A program made the position numbers and the translations under genes. Below, one piece after another: positions 36,301-43,394 of a DNA stretch of 64,000 nt. Source of the DNA: Beijerinckiaceae bacterium (GTDB taxonomy: Bacteria > Pseudomonadota > Alphaproteobacteria > Rhizobiales > Beijerinckiaceae); assembly GCA_947475995.1 (NCBI GenBank), contig CANJNI010000001.1, positions 164,222-228,221 of the forward strand, in the 5' to 3' direction. The notes below the pieces were generated by a model. It saw nothing but the letters and a program-made list of their open reading frames with translations. It had not been told where the DNA came from and searched no databases. Numbering within the stretch: position 1 is the first letter of the stretch; every line of letters begins with the position of its first letter.

Positions 36301-36822
36301 ATGCAAGCCCGCCACGCCGGCCGCTTCCTCGAGGATGCGGCGACGCTGCTGGGGCTTGGCCGAGATGATTTCGCCGATCTGCCCTTGCCGCACCATGGCG
36401 GGCGACCGGGCGCCGGTGGAAGCGTCGGCGAACAGCAACTGGATGTCGCGGGCGCGGACCTCCTTGCCGTTGATCTTGTAGACCGAGCCTTCCTCGCGCT
36501 CGATGCGGCGAGTGACTTCGAGAAGCTCGGCGTCGTTGAAGGCGGCCGGGGCGGTGCGGTCCGTATTGTCCAGCACCAGCGACACTTCGGCCGTGTTGCG
36601 CGAGGCGCGGTTGCCGGAGCCCGAAAAGATCACGTCATCCATGCCGGACGCGCGCATGTTCTTGTAGGAGTTCTCGCCCATGACCCAGCGCATGGCCTCG
36701 ACGAGATTGGATTTGCCGCAGCCGTTCGGGCCAACGACCCCGGTGAGGCCGGGTTCGATGTGAAATTCGGTCGCCTCACAGAAGCTCTTGAAGCCTGTGA
36801 TCTTGAGCCGGTTGAACTTCAT
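33364..36822 (-). CDS. smc: Chromosome segregation protein SMC
   Basis: 1152 residues, the full length for a bacterial SMC ATPase. Seen: Walker A GPNGCGKSN near residue 30, long heptad-rich coiled coils (about 165-500 and 650-1000, with many Glu/Arg/Ala runs such as EERARIEARVEGLRGRRE), a hinge domain at about 510-640, and the C-terminal head with LLSGGEQALTAMSLIFA (signature) and PICVLDEVDAPLDDSN (Walker B). With ScpA/ScpB it compacts and separates chromosomes. ATG at 36822 (MKFNRLKITGFKSF) is taken; a TTG two codons earlier sits closer to the AAGGAG and is an alternative. Confidence 0.96.
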   Translation of the reverse strand: MKFNRLKITGFKSFCEATEFHIEPGLTGVVGPNGCGKSNLVEAMRWVMGENSYKNMRASGMDDVIFSGSGNRASRNTAEVSLVLDNTDRTAPAAFNDAELLEVTRRIEREEGSVYKINGKEVRARDIQLLFADASTGARSPAMVRQGQIGEIISAKPQQRRRILEEAAGVAGLHSRRHEAELRLKGADDNLRRLEDVLKQIEEQAESLKRQARQASRYKGLAAEIRRHEALLLHIGYKQFSSELAEAEHGLEKAVMDFAERTRQQAEAARLQAIAAYQLPPLRDEEQKTNAVLQRLVMAREQLDAEEKRAGDRAAELERRIAQLSGDLARERSLIDDAAGVLARLDSEAEEIEAQTEASADYDYEVKEKVADAEGKLTESEKALVEAQAAISDLNTRRATLEAALREEAQRLTRFETELARVSDELSALKSQATSDEDMEALAEAAAIAEVTVEDADQRAMEAEARHQQAREAEAAFRAPMAEADKRAQRLETEVRTLTNLLASAASDLWPPVVEEISVQKGYEAALGAALGDDLDASTNPSAPAHWSVIGDASSDPALPPGVAPLSTLVDAPAPLARRLAQIGIVVRGEGAQLQKLLKVGQRLVSKEGDLWRWDGFTAAAEAPTPAAKRLAEKNRLGDLRIEAEMAREAADEMKERAELAQQALRTAGAAEAEARNAQRASQRAAQEARDKAAEGERRRSQIAARVSALTEAQSRLRENCDEARRKKAEADEAMGSLAAPQQLINKLERARAHTAQCRAEAAEARAAVQGLVRDAEARVRRREAIVQERGSWADRRSRAGNQIEALEIRIEEAREEHMMLTDAPNQFLEKRRALMNEIADAETARKDASDKRAQAETTLAESDRVARLALEAMSSVREERARIEARVEGLRGRREAVIKAIATELECEPEAVAELAGVKPGDALPDAEKVERRLESLKQDRERVGNVNLRADDELLEVEKKREELVKERDDLTEAIRKLRVAIQNLNREGRERLVAAFEVVNGHFKELFTSLFGGGSAELQLVESDDPLEAGLEILARPPGKKPQTMTLLSGGEQALTAMSLIFAVFLTNPSPICVLDEVDAPLDDSNVERFCDLLEEMRKRTDTRFVTITHNPITMARMDRLFGVTMAERGVSQLVSVDLQQAEVMVAAE

Positions 36823-37145
36823 CGACAAGACGCTCCTTCACACAGGTCCGCAGGCCCTGAGGCCAAGAGCGTGACCGGTGCGTCACTCTGCACCGTCAAC
36901 GGGCAGCCCGAAGACCGCGCGCAGGTCCGGCGGCCCGATTCGAAGCCGCATAAACCTTTCGTTAAGGCGTCATAAACACGCCCCGAAGGCAAGATTCGGG
37001 CGGGATTTTCCTGTGTGGAACGAGGAATTAGAGGGGATTGGGGCGGCCCGGGAGGCCCCACCCTGTCCCTCCCCGACAAGCGGGGAGGGAACGCACTCGA
37101 AGGAGCTTGCCCAAGGGACTCCCTCCCCGGCTTGTTGGGGAGGGG
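36823..37145. repeat. Non-coding gap with GC-rich hairpin repeats
   Basis: The 323-base stretch upstream of smc shows no convincing gene. It holds two hairpins of the same family as those at 33219-33350: TCCCTCCCCG-ACAAG-CGGGGAGGGA (37066-37090, perfect 10-bp stem) and CCCTCCCC...GGGGAGGG (37121-37144), the second ending 2 bases from the stop codon of the FMN oxidase gene. The smc promoter must lie in the first 150 bases; no clear -35/-10 pair is recognised. Confidence 0.6.
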
Positions 37146-38303
37146 CTAGCGCCTCGCAAAAATGTCCCGGCTCAGCTCGTTCACCCGCTGCTTGCCCAGA
37201 TAGGCCATCGTGCGGCGCATCTCGTCCTTGAGATGTTTCAGCGCGAGTTCAGCGCCAGCCTGCCCGCCTGCGCCTACGCCGTAAAGCGTCGCGCGACCGG
37301 TCAGCACCAGGTCGGCTCCGAGGCCGATGCATTTGACGATGTCGCTGCCGCGGCGAACGCCGCTGTCGACGATGACCTTCGTCTTGCCGCCGACCGCATC
37401 GACGATTTCGGGCAAGACTTCGAGCGTGGCGTCGGCGGCGTCCATGTTGCGGCCGCCGTGGTTCGAAACCACAATGGCGTCAACGCCGTGCTGCACGGCC
37501 TGCTGCGCATCCTCGGCGTGCAGGACTCCCTTGATGATCAGCTTGCCGGGCCAGATTTCGCGCAGCCTGTCCACATCGGCCCAGCCGACCTTGTCGGCGC
37601 GCACGAGCTTTTCGATCTTGTGCTTGCCGGTGATGGATTGCTTGTATTTCGCAGGATAATTTTCGTGCGTCGGCATGCCGGTGGTGGCCAGGTAACGACC
37701 CAGCACGGTTGCGAGCCATTCGGGATGGCGCAGCACATCGATGGCGGAACGCGCATTGAGCTTGTAGGGCGTCGAGAAGCCATTGCGGGCGTTGTGCTCG
37801 CGGTTCGCCCCGTGGCCGATATCGACCGTCCAGATCAGCGCCTCGAAACCCGCATCCGCCGCGCGGCGAACGAGTTCGTACGACAGTTCCTTCTCGCGCC
37901 ACATGTAAAGCTGGAACCAGAGGCGACCGCCCGCTTCCTTCGCGACTTTCTCCATGCTGGTGTTGGAGCCGGTCGCCAGCGTGAACGGAACGCCCGCCGC
38001 AGCGGCCGCCTTGGCAAGTTCGAGTTCGCCTTCATACCAGCACAGGCCCGCAATGCCGGTGGGGGCAATGGCGAGCGGCATGTTCACGGGCTTGCCGAAA
38101 ATCTCCGAATGCATCTTTACGTCGGAAACGTCGCACAAAACGCGATTGCGCATCTTGAGCTCTTCGAAGGCGCGCCGGTTGTTGCGCAGCGCCACCTCGT
38201 CCTCGGTGCCCTTGTCGAGATATTCGAAAACGCCCTTGGGAAGCCGCTTCTTCGCCGCCTGACGCAGGTCTTCGATGTTGTAGCAGCGATCCAGACGGCT
38301 CAT
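37146..38303 (-). CDS. FMN-dependent alpha-hydroxy-acid oxidase/dehydrogenase (L-lactate dehydrogenase-like)
   Basis: 385 residues, a TIM-barrel flavoprotein that oxidises L-2-hydroxy acids (lactate, glycolate, mandelate types). Seen: CYNIEDLRQAAKKRLPKGVFEYLDKG, PLAIAPTGIAGL, WFQLYMWREKEL, WTVDIGHGANREHNARNGF, the catalytic VSNHGGRNMDAA (His and Arg), and the phosphate-binding DSGVRRGSDIVK and GRATLYGVGAGG. Start at 38303 has GGGAGGAACC before it. Which acid it uses cannot be told from sequence; cofactor would be FMN and the acceptor either O2 or the quinone pool. Confidence 0.9.
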   Translation of the reverse strand: MSRLDRCYNIEDLRQAAKKRLPKGVFEYLDKGTEDEVALRNNRRAFEELKMRNRVLCDVSDVKMHSEIFGKPVNMPLAIAPTGIAGLCWYEGELELAKAAAAAGVPFTLATGSNTSMEKVAKEAGGRLWFQLYMWREKELSYELVRRAADAGFEALIWTVDIGHGANREHNARNGFSTPYKLNARSAIDVLRHPEWLATVLGRYLATTGMPTHENYPAKYKQSITGKHKIEKLVRADKVGWADVDRLREIWPGKLIIKGVLHAEDAQQAVQHGVDAIVVSNHGGRNMDAADATLEVLPEIVDAVGGKTKVIVDSGVRRGSDIVKCIGLGADLVLTGRATLYGVGAGGQAGAELALKHLKDEMRRTMAYLGKQRVNELSRDIFARR

Positions 38304-38364
38304 GGTTCCTCCCGTTTGGCGTGACCATAAAGGAGCACGCCGCAAAACTGAACAGCCGGGACGT

Positions 38365-39306
38365 CTACGCCCGGACCGGAAAGCGAACGCCGCTCATCTC
38401 CTCCGACAGCCGCCAGAGTTCGGCCGCGACCCGCTCGTCGCGCGCATGGGGGGCGATGCGGGCGTGGCCGACCGGTCCGCTCCATTCGCAGAAGCCCGTC
38501 GGGCCGAAATAGTCGCCGCCCTTCGCGCCCGGCCAGGCGGCGGCCGCTACGGTCGGGACCGCGCCCGCTAGCGAAGACTGCCCGAACCATCGGAGCGCCG
38601 TCTGCATGCCGCGCTGAAACAGCGGCGCGCGCGGCAGGCCCATTGTGGGACCCGAGGCGACGATCTCGGTCGCCGCAAGGCCCGGATGCGCCGCAAGACC
38701 AAGGACGCCCCAGCCCTGCGCCTCGCTGCGGCGCTGGAATTCCAGCGCGAACATCAGCATGGCGAGCTTGGAATCGCCATAGGCGCTCCACGGACGATAG
38801 TTGCGGGTCGCGTGGAGATCGTCGAGCGAGAGCCTGCAGCTCAGATGCGCGATGGAACTGATGTTCACCACGCGCGCCGCAGGGGCCCGCATCAGGGCCG
38901 GCAGCAGACGAGCCGTCAGGGCGAAATGGCCGAGATAGTTCGTGGCGAACTGAAGCTCGAACCCGTCGGGCGTCACGGTCCGCTGCGGAACCGCCAGAAC
39001 GCCGGCATTGTTGACCAGAATGTCGAGCGCCGGATGGGCCGCCGCGACCCGCCCGGCAAAATCTTCGACATTCGCCAGTCTGGACAGGTCGAGGCCGATG
39101 AATTCGGCGCGTTCCGCCCCGCATTCCCGGTTGATCATGGACACAAGCGCAGCGCCGCGGTCTGCCCGGCGACCGCTGAGAATGACGCGGGCGCCCATCC
39201 GGGCGAGCGCCCGCGCCGCCTCCATGCCGATGCCGCTCGTCGCGCCGGTGATGACGGCGGTCCTGCCAGCGAGCGAAACGTCCGTCAGGTCGAATGGTCC
39301 AGTCAT
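38365..39306 (-). CDS. Short-chain dehydrogenase/reductase (retinol dehydrogenase-like)
   Basis: 313 residues, NAD(P)-dependent oxidoreductase. Seen: cofactor loop TGATSGIGMEAA near residue 20, NNAGV near 95, NISSIAH with the catalytic Ser, and the active-site YGDSK (YxxxK). The long C-terminal part with AAHPGLAATEI and WPGAKGGDYFGP fits the RDH11-14-like group often annotated as oxidoreductases of unknown substrate. ATG at 39306 with a GGGGGA stretch ahead is preferred over ATG 7 codons earlier. It is divergent from the SsuA-like gene and follows none closely. Confidence 0.88.
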   Translation of the reverse strand: MTGPFDLTDVSLAGRTAVITGATSGIGMEAARALARMGARVILSGRRADRGAALVSMINRECGAERAEFIGLDLSRLANVEDFAGRVAAAHPALDILVNNAGVLAVPQRTVTPDGFELQFATNYLGHFALTARLLPALMRAPAARVVNISSIAHLSCRLSLDDLHATRNYRPWSAYGDSKLAMLMFALEFQRRSEAQGWGVLGLAAHPGLAATEIVASGPTMGLPRAPLFQRGMQTALRWFGQSSLAGAVPTVAAAAWPGAKGGDYFGPTGFCEWSGPVGHARIAPHARDERVAAELWRLSEEMSGVRFPVRA

Positions 39307-39359
39307 GCATCCCCCGTCGCCAGCCATAGCGCCCGATCAGGCCCGCGCCAAACGTCTGC

Positions 39360-39386
39360 TTGCGATCCACAATGAAATTGTATAAT
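39360..39386 (+). promoter_or_regulatory. Candidate promoter with inverted repeat before the SsuA-like gene
   Basis: TTGCGA (39360-39365) and a perfect TATAAT (39381-39386) are spaced 15 bases apart, slightly short. The inverted repeat ACAAT-GAA-ATTGT (39369-39381) fills the spacer and touches the -10 box, so it could bind a regulator. The start codon is 33 bases further on, with GGAG in front. Confidence 0.45.
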
Positions 39387-39418
39387 TCCGACCGTAATAG
39401 TCGTTTTATGGAGATCCC

Positions 39419-40429
39419 ATGTCTGCCTTGTCCCGTCGCGCCATTCTGGTGGGTGGCCTTGTTGCCGGTCTTTCGGGGCCCGCCCTTGCGCAGTCCGTTC
39501 CGGTGCGGGTCGGCGTCATCCCGGTTCTGGGCGCTTCGCAGCTTTTCGTCGTGGACAAGGAGAAGCTGGCGCCAGGCCTCGACTTCAAGTTCACGACCTT
39601 CGAGTCCGGCCCGGTGATGATCCAGGCGCTGGCGTCCGGTTCGCTCGACATTTATGTCGCGGGCGTGGCCCCGCTCGGCGTCGCCCGCTCGAAGGGGATC
39701 GACGTGCGCGTCGTCACCGCCACCGCCGTCAAGGAAATGACCGTGGCGGCCGGCGGCAAGCTCGCACCCTATTTCGCGGCGGGGGTGAAACCCGCCGATG
39801 CGCTCAAGAAGTTCAAGGCCGAAACCGGCAAGGCGGCGCGCCTCGCCACCCAGCCGCCCGGTTCCGTGCCGCATACGACCCTTTCGCATTGGCTGAACGT
39901 GTCGATCGGGGCCGACAAGGCCGATTATGAAATCGTCCCGATGGGCATCGACGCGACCCAGCAGGCGTTGCTGGCGGGCGCGGTCGATGGGGCGACAATC
40001 CGCGAGCCGACGGACACGATTGTCACCCAGCGCGATCCGCGCATCAAGATCGTGGCGCTTGGCGGCGACATGTTCCCCGACCAACCCGGCACCGTGGTGG
40101 CTGTGGCCGGCGCATTCGCGCAGAAAAATCCGGCCGCTGTCCAGGCGCTGGTCGACGCCATCGTGAAGGCGACGGAGATCATTCAGAAGGAGCCCAAGCG
40201 CGCCGCCCCGCATATCGAGGCGGCGCTCGGGAAGGGCATCGTGGATACGGCCACCATCGAGAAGGCGCTGGCCTCGCCCGCGTCGTCGTTCGTCGCCGAT
40301 CCGCGGACCATCATGGAAGCGACGGCGAAGATGCAGACCTATCAGGTCTCCATCGGCACGCTCGACAAGGACGTGCCTCTCGACGGCCTGTTCGACCCTT
40401 CCTACTTCCTGAAGGCGACCGGCAAGTAA
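39419..40429 (+). CDS. ABC transporter substrate-binding protein, SsuA/NMT1-like
   Basis: 336 residues. The signal peptide carries a twin-arginine-like SRRAILVGGLVAGLSGPALA. The mature protein matches nitrate/sulfonate/taurine-type binding proteins: VRVGVIPVLGASQLFVV, FESGPVMIQALASGSLDIYVAGVAPLG, LATQPPGSVPHTTLSHWL and QALLAGAVDGATIREP. No permease or ATPase gene adjoins it; a strong terminator follows directly and a CoA-transferase operon begins after that, so it is an orphan receptor. It belongs to a different fold family from the five other binding proteins in the window. Ligand unknown. Confidence 0.87.
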   Translation: MSALSRRAILVGGLVAGLSGPALAQSVPVRVGVIPVLGASQLFVVDKEKLAPGLDFKFTTFESGPVMIQALASGSLDIYVAGVAPLGVARSKGIDVRVVTATAVKEMTVAAGGKLAPYFAAGVKPADALKKFKAETGKAARLATQPPGSVPHTTLSHWLNVSIGADKADYEIVPMGIDATQQALLAGAVDGATIREPTDTIVTQRDPRIKIVALGGDMFPDQPGTVVAVAGAFAQKNPAAVQALVDAIVKATEIIQKEPKRAAPHIEAALGKGIVDTATIEKALASPASSFVADPRTIMEATAKMQTYQVSIGTLDKDVPLDGLFDPSYFLKATGK

Positions 40430-40452
40430 GCCGACCTCCGCAGGACGATCCG

Positions 40453-40477
40453 AAGGCCCGGCCAGCGCCGGGCCTTT
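40453..40477 (+). terminator. Rho-independent-like terminator after the SsuA-like gene
   Basis: AAGGCCCGGC and GCCGGGCCTT form a perfect 10-bp stem with a 4-base loop, followed by T and then TCGCG, 24 bases after the stop codon. The U-tract is short, but the stem is very stable and separates this gene from the operon starting at 40571. Confidence 0.75.
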
Positions 40478-40506
40478 CGCGTTCCGGGGACGATTCATCC
40501 GACCGG

Positions 40507-40544
40507 TTGCGAGCCCTGCCGGACTTTGTTATGACATTCTAACA
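40507..40544 (+). promoter_or_regulatory. Promoter and inverted-repeat operator of the CoA-transferase/GntR operon
   Basis: TTGCGA (40507-40512) and TATGAC (40530-40535) are 17 bases apart, four of six matches to each consensus box. The inverted repeat TGTTA-N8-TAACA (40527-40544) covers the -10 box and the likely start site. The operon encodes its own GntR/UTRA regulator as second gene, so autoregulation at this site is the simplest reading. The first start codon is at 40571. Confidence 0.55.
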
Positions 40545-40570
40545 TAGGCAACGGGCGGAAGCTTCTCTCC

Positions 40571-41773
40571 ATGCTGGACGTGCTCAAGGGCGTGCGGATT
40601 CTGGCCGTCGAGCAGTACGGGGCTGGCCCGTTCGGCACGCAGATCCTGTCCGATCTCGGCGCGGACGTGATCAAGATCGAAGATCCCCGCACCGGCGGCG
40701 ACGTCTCGCGCACCGTAGGTCCCTATTTCGGCGATCATCTGCCCGAGACGGCGCAGAGCTATTTCTTCCAGGGCCTCAACCGCAACAAGAAGAGCCTCGC
40801 CATCGACATCACGCATCCCGAGGGACGCGCGATCTTCGAGCGGCTGGTGCGGCGCGTCGATGCGGTGTCGAACAACCTGCGCGGCGACGTGCCGGAAAAG
40901 CTCGGCATCACCTATGCGCAGCTTGCGCCCTGCAATCCGTCCATCGTCTGCGCACATCTTACCGGCTATGGCCGCACCGGCCCGCGCGCCAAATGGCCGG
41001 GCTACGACTATCTGATGCAGGCCGAGACAGGCTATTTCCATCTGACGGGGGAGCCGGATTCCGCGCCCTCCCGCATGGGCCATTCAGTCGTGGACCTGAT
41101 GACGGGCGCGATGATGAGTCTGGGCCTTGTCAGCGCGGTCCTGTCGGCGCGCGAGACGGGCGTCGGCCGCGATGTCGACGTGAGCCTGTTCGATCTCGCC
41201 CTGTCGAGCCTGAACTACCTCGCGCACTGGAATCTCAACGCGGGCGCGAACCCGACCCGCCTGCCCCGCTCCGCACATCAGTCCCTGACACCGTGCCAGA
41301 CCTACAAGACGCGCGATGGCTGGATCTACCTCATGTGCAACAAGGAGAAGTTCTGGGGACTTCTGTGCGAGCGCATCGGGAAGCCCGAGTGGATCAACGA
41401 TCCACGTTTCGTGAAATTTCCCGATCGCCTCAAGCATCGCGAGCTGCTCACCACGATGCTGGATGAGGCGCTGTCGGCAAGGACCACCGATGAGTGGATG
41501 GAGATATTTGCAGGCTCGGTGCCAGCCGCGCCGATCTTCGATGTAGCCGACGCGCTGAAGACCTCCTTCGTGCGCGACTCCGACCGCATCGCCCCGATCC
41601 CCGCGCCGGGTGGGCCTGATCTGCAACTGATGGCTTCGCCCATCAGGGCGAGCGGCCCCGCAACTGCCGACACGCGCAGCCCGGCGCTCGGCGAACATAA
41701 CGAGGAAATTCTTGCCGAGATCGGCATCAAGGCCGGCGATATTGCGCGCCTGAAAAAGGAAGGCGTGCTGTGA
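40571..41773 (+). CDS. Family III (CaiB/BaiF) CoA-transferase
   Basis: 400 residues. Class III CoA-transferases move CoA between acids, often within a pathway, using an aspartyl-CoA thioester; the catalytic Asp is seen in GHSVVDLMTGAMMSLG. Other family landmarks are GVRILAVEQYGAGPFGTQILSDLGADVIKIEDP at the N-terminus, NRNKKSLAIDITHPEG and LTGYGRTGPRAKWPGYDYLMQAETG. As the first gene of an operon with a CitE-like lyase and a MaoC hydratase, it probably activates the imported dicarboxylic acid with succinyl-CoA or acetyl-CoA as donor. Mesaconate CoA-transferases of this family are known. Its TGA overlaps the GTG of the next gene. Confidence 0.88.
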   Translation: MLDVLKGVRILAVEQYGAGPFGTQILSDLGADVIKIEDPRTGGDVSRTVGPYFGDHLPETAQSYFFQGLNRNKKSLAIDITHPEGRAIFERLVRRVDAVSNNLRGDVPEKLGITYAQLAPCNPSIVCAHLTGYGRTGPRAKWPGYDYLMQAETGYFHLTGEPDSAPSRMGHSVVDLMTGAMMSLGLVSAVLSARETGVGRDVDVSLFDLALSSLNYLAHWNLNAGANPTRLPRSAHQSLTPCQTYKTRDGWIYLMCNKEKFWGLLCERIGKPEWINDPRFVKFPDRLKHRELLTTMLDEALSARTTDEWMEIFAGSVPAAPIFDVADALKTSFVRDSDRIAPIPAPGGPDLQLMASPIRASGPATADTRSPALGEHNEEILAEIGIKAGDIARLKKEGVL

Positions 41774-42549
41774 CCCAACTCACGGACCGCTCGCCGCTCT
41801 ACGCGCAGGTGGCGCAGGAAATCCTCAATCGCATCCACCGTGGCGATTACACGCTTGGCGCGCTGCTGCCTACCGAGCATGAATTGTGCGAGGCGTTCGG
41901 GGTGAGCCGCGTCACCATCCGGGGCGCGATGAAGGAACTCGAACTGCGCGGCATCATCTCGCGTCAGCCCGGAGTCGGCACGCGCGTCGAGCGCACCACG
42001 CCGCGCGATCGTTTCATTCACGAAAGCAGCAGCGTCGAGGATGTGCTGCAATTCACGCAGGAGATGCGCTTCCGGCAGACAAGCGCCACTTTGGTGAGCG
42101 TCAACGAAGAAACCGCCCTCGCCATAGGAGCGCGCGCGAGCGCGAAATTCCTGCGCATCGAGGGATTGCGCGTAGTGGGCGGCGGCGAGACGATCTGTCA
42201 TTCGACACATTTTGTGCCGGCGCGTTTCGCGGCCCATGCGACGGATTTCGATGGACAGAAAGGTTCGCTCGCTGCTTTGCTGGCTTCGCGCGCCGGGATC
42301 GAGATCGACGAACTCGACCAGTCGCTGGAAGCAATCAACCTCGACAAGGACGAGGCGGCGCTGCTGGGCGTCCGCGAAGACGAGGCGGCGCTCGCAACAT
42401 GGCGGCGCTATCGCGGCGAAGGCGATGTGTTGCTGATCGCGACGCGCAGCCTGTTTCCCAAGGACCGCTATTCCTACTCGCTGCGCAACCGTCGGGAACG
42501 CCCCGCCATCGAGCGGCGCGCGCAGCGCTTCGCCGGGAGGCGCGGATGA
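41770..42549 (+). CDS. GntR family transcriptional regulator with UTRA domain (HutC subfamily)
   Basis: 259 residues. The N-terminal winged helix covers about 8-75 (PLYAQVAQEILNRIHRGDYTLGALLPTEHELCEAFGVSRVTIRGAM and then GVGTRV). The UTRA effector domain covers about 95-235 (FLRIEGLRVVGGGETI, GIEIDELDQSLEAINLDKDEAALLGV). HutC-type repressors commonly sense pathway intermediates. The GTG start overlaps the preceding stop codon, and its own stop overlaps the next ATG, so it is translated as part of the operon it presumably controls. Candidate operator: TGTTA-N8-TAACA at 40527. Confidence 0.92.
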   Translation: MTQLTDRSPLYAQVAQEILNRIHRGDYTLGALLPTEHELCEAFGVSRVTIRGAMKELELRGIISRQPGVGTRVERTTPRDRFIHESSSVEDVLQFTQEMRFRQTSATLVSVNEETALAIGARASAKFLRIEGLRVVGGGETICHSTHFVPARFAAHATDFDGQKGSLAALLASRAGIEIDELDQSLEAINLDKDEAALLGVREDEAALATWRRYRGEGDVLLIATRSLFPKDRYSYSLRNRRERPAIERRAQRFAGRRG

Positions 42550-43394
42550 CATTTGCATCCGTGTCGGATCTTCCCGCCGTGCTGTTCGTGCCCGGCAACA
42601 AGCCTGATCTGTTCGACAAGGCGCTCGCGGGCGGGCCGCCCGCTATCGTGATCGACCTTGAAGACGCGGTTGCGCCAGATGCAAAAAATCAGGCGCGCAC
42701 GCATGTCCACGCGTGGTTTGCGGCGAAGAAGCCGCGCAGCGCCTTCGCAGGCGTGCGGCTCAATAGCGCCATGAATCGCTTCGGCATCGCCGACCTGCAT
42801 CGCTTCTGCGACGGCTCAGCGCGACCCGATTTCTATGTGCTGCCGAAAGTGGAATCGGCCACGGAGGTCTTGCAGGTTCACCGCCTCTCGCAGGGCGTGC
42901 CGCTGATCTGCATCATCGAGAGCGCGCTCGGGTTGCGCCATGCGTTCGACATTGCGCAGGCTGCGCCGAGCGTCGCGGCGCTCGGGTTCGGGGCTGCCGA
43001 CCTGTCGGCCGACCTGCGCGCCACGATGGACTGGGAACCGATGCTGGTCGCGCGCTCGCTCGTGGTGCAGGCGGCTGCGGCGGCGGGCGTCGGAGCGCTG
43101 GATGTGCCATATCTAAACCTGCGCGACGAGTCAGGACTCGAAGCTGAATGCAGGCGCGCCAAGGCGCTGGGTTTCACCGGAAAGTTCTCCATCCATCCGC
43201 GCCATGTGGCGGGAATTCTCGACGCATTCCTGCCATCCGAACAGGAGGCCGCGCGGGCGGCTGCGATCCTGAAAGCAGCGGACGACGCGCAGGGACACGT
43301 GGTGGCCTTCGAGGGCCGCATGATTGACGAAGCCATTCTGCGCAGCGCGCGCCGCATCGTGACGCTCGCGAAGGCACGGGAAGGACACGCATGA
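42546..43394 (+). CDS. CitE-like (HpcH/HpaI family) CoA-ester lyase
   Basis: 282 residues, TIM-barrel lyase of the citrate lyase beta/malyl-CoA lyase group. Seen: LFVPGNKPDLFDKAL, VIDLEDAVAPDAKNQAR (Asp-Glu near the metal), VLPKVESATEV, IIESALGLRHAF (metal-binding Glu), GFGAADLSADLRATM (metal-binding Asp) and GKFSIHPRHVAGIL. Enzymes of this type cleave malyl-, citramalyl- or beta-methylmalyl-CoA. Next to a mesaconyl-CoA-hydratase-like MaoC protein it would give glyoxylate plus propionyl-CoA, or pyruvate plus acetyl-CoA. Start and stop overlap both neighbours by 4 bases. Confidence 0.87.
   Translation: MTFASVSDLPAVLFVPGNKPDLFDKALAGGPPAIVIDLEDAVAPDAKNQARTHVHAWFAAKKPRSAFAGVRLNSAMNRFGIADLHRFCDGSARPDFYVLPKVESATEVLQVHRLSQGVPLICIIESALGLRHAFDIAQAAPSVAALGFGAADLSADLRATMDWEPMLVARSLVVQAAAAAGVGALDVPYLNLRDESGLEAECRRAKALGFTGKFSIHPRHVAGILDAFLPSEQEAARAAAILKAADDAQGHVVAFEGRMIDEAILRSARRIVTLAKAREGHA

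Noticed and set aside
33808..36975. A 1055-codon open frame on the plus strand opposite smc
   Set aside because: It mirrors the smc coding sequence in a GC-rich, Glu/Ala/Arg-biased gene, where the antisense frame stays open. Its translation has no recognisable domain and smc is beyond doubt.
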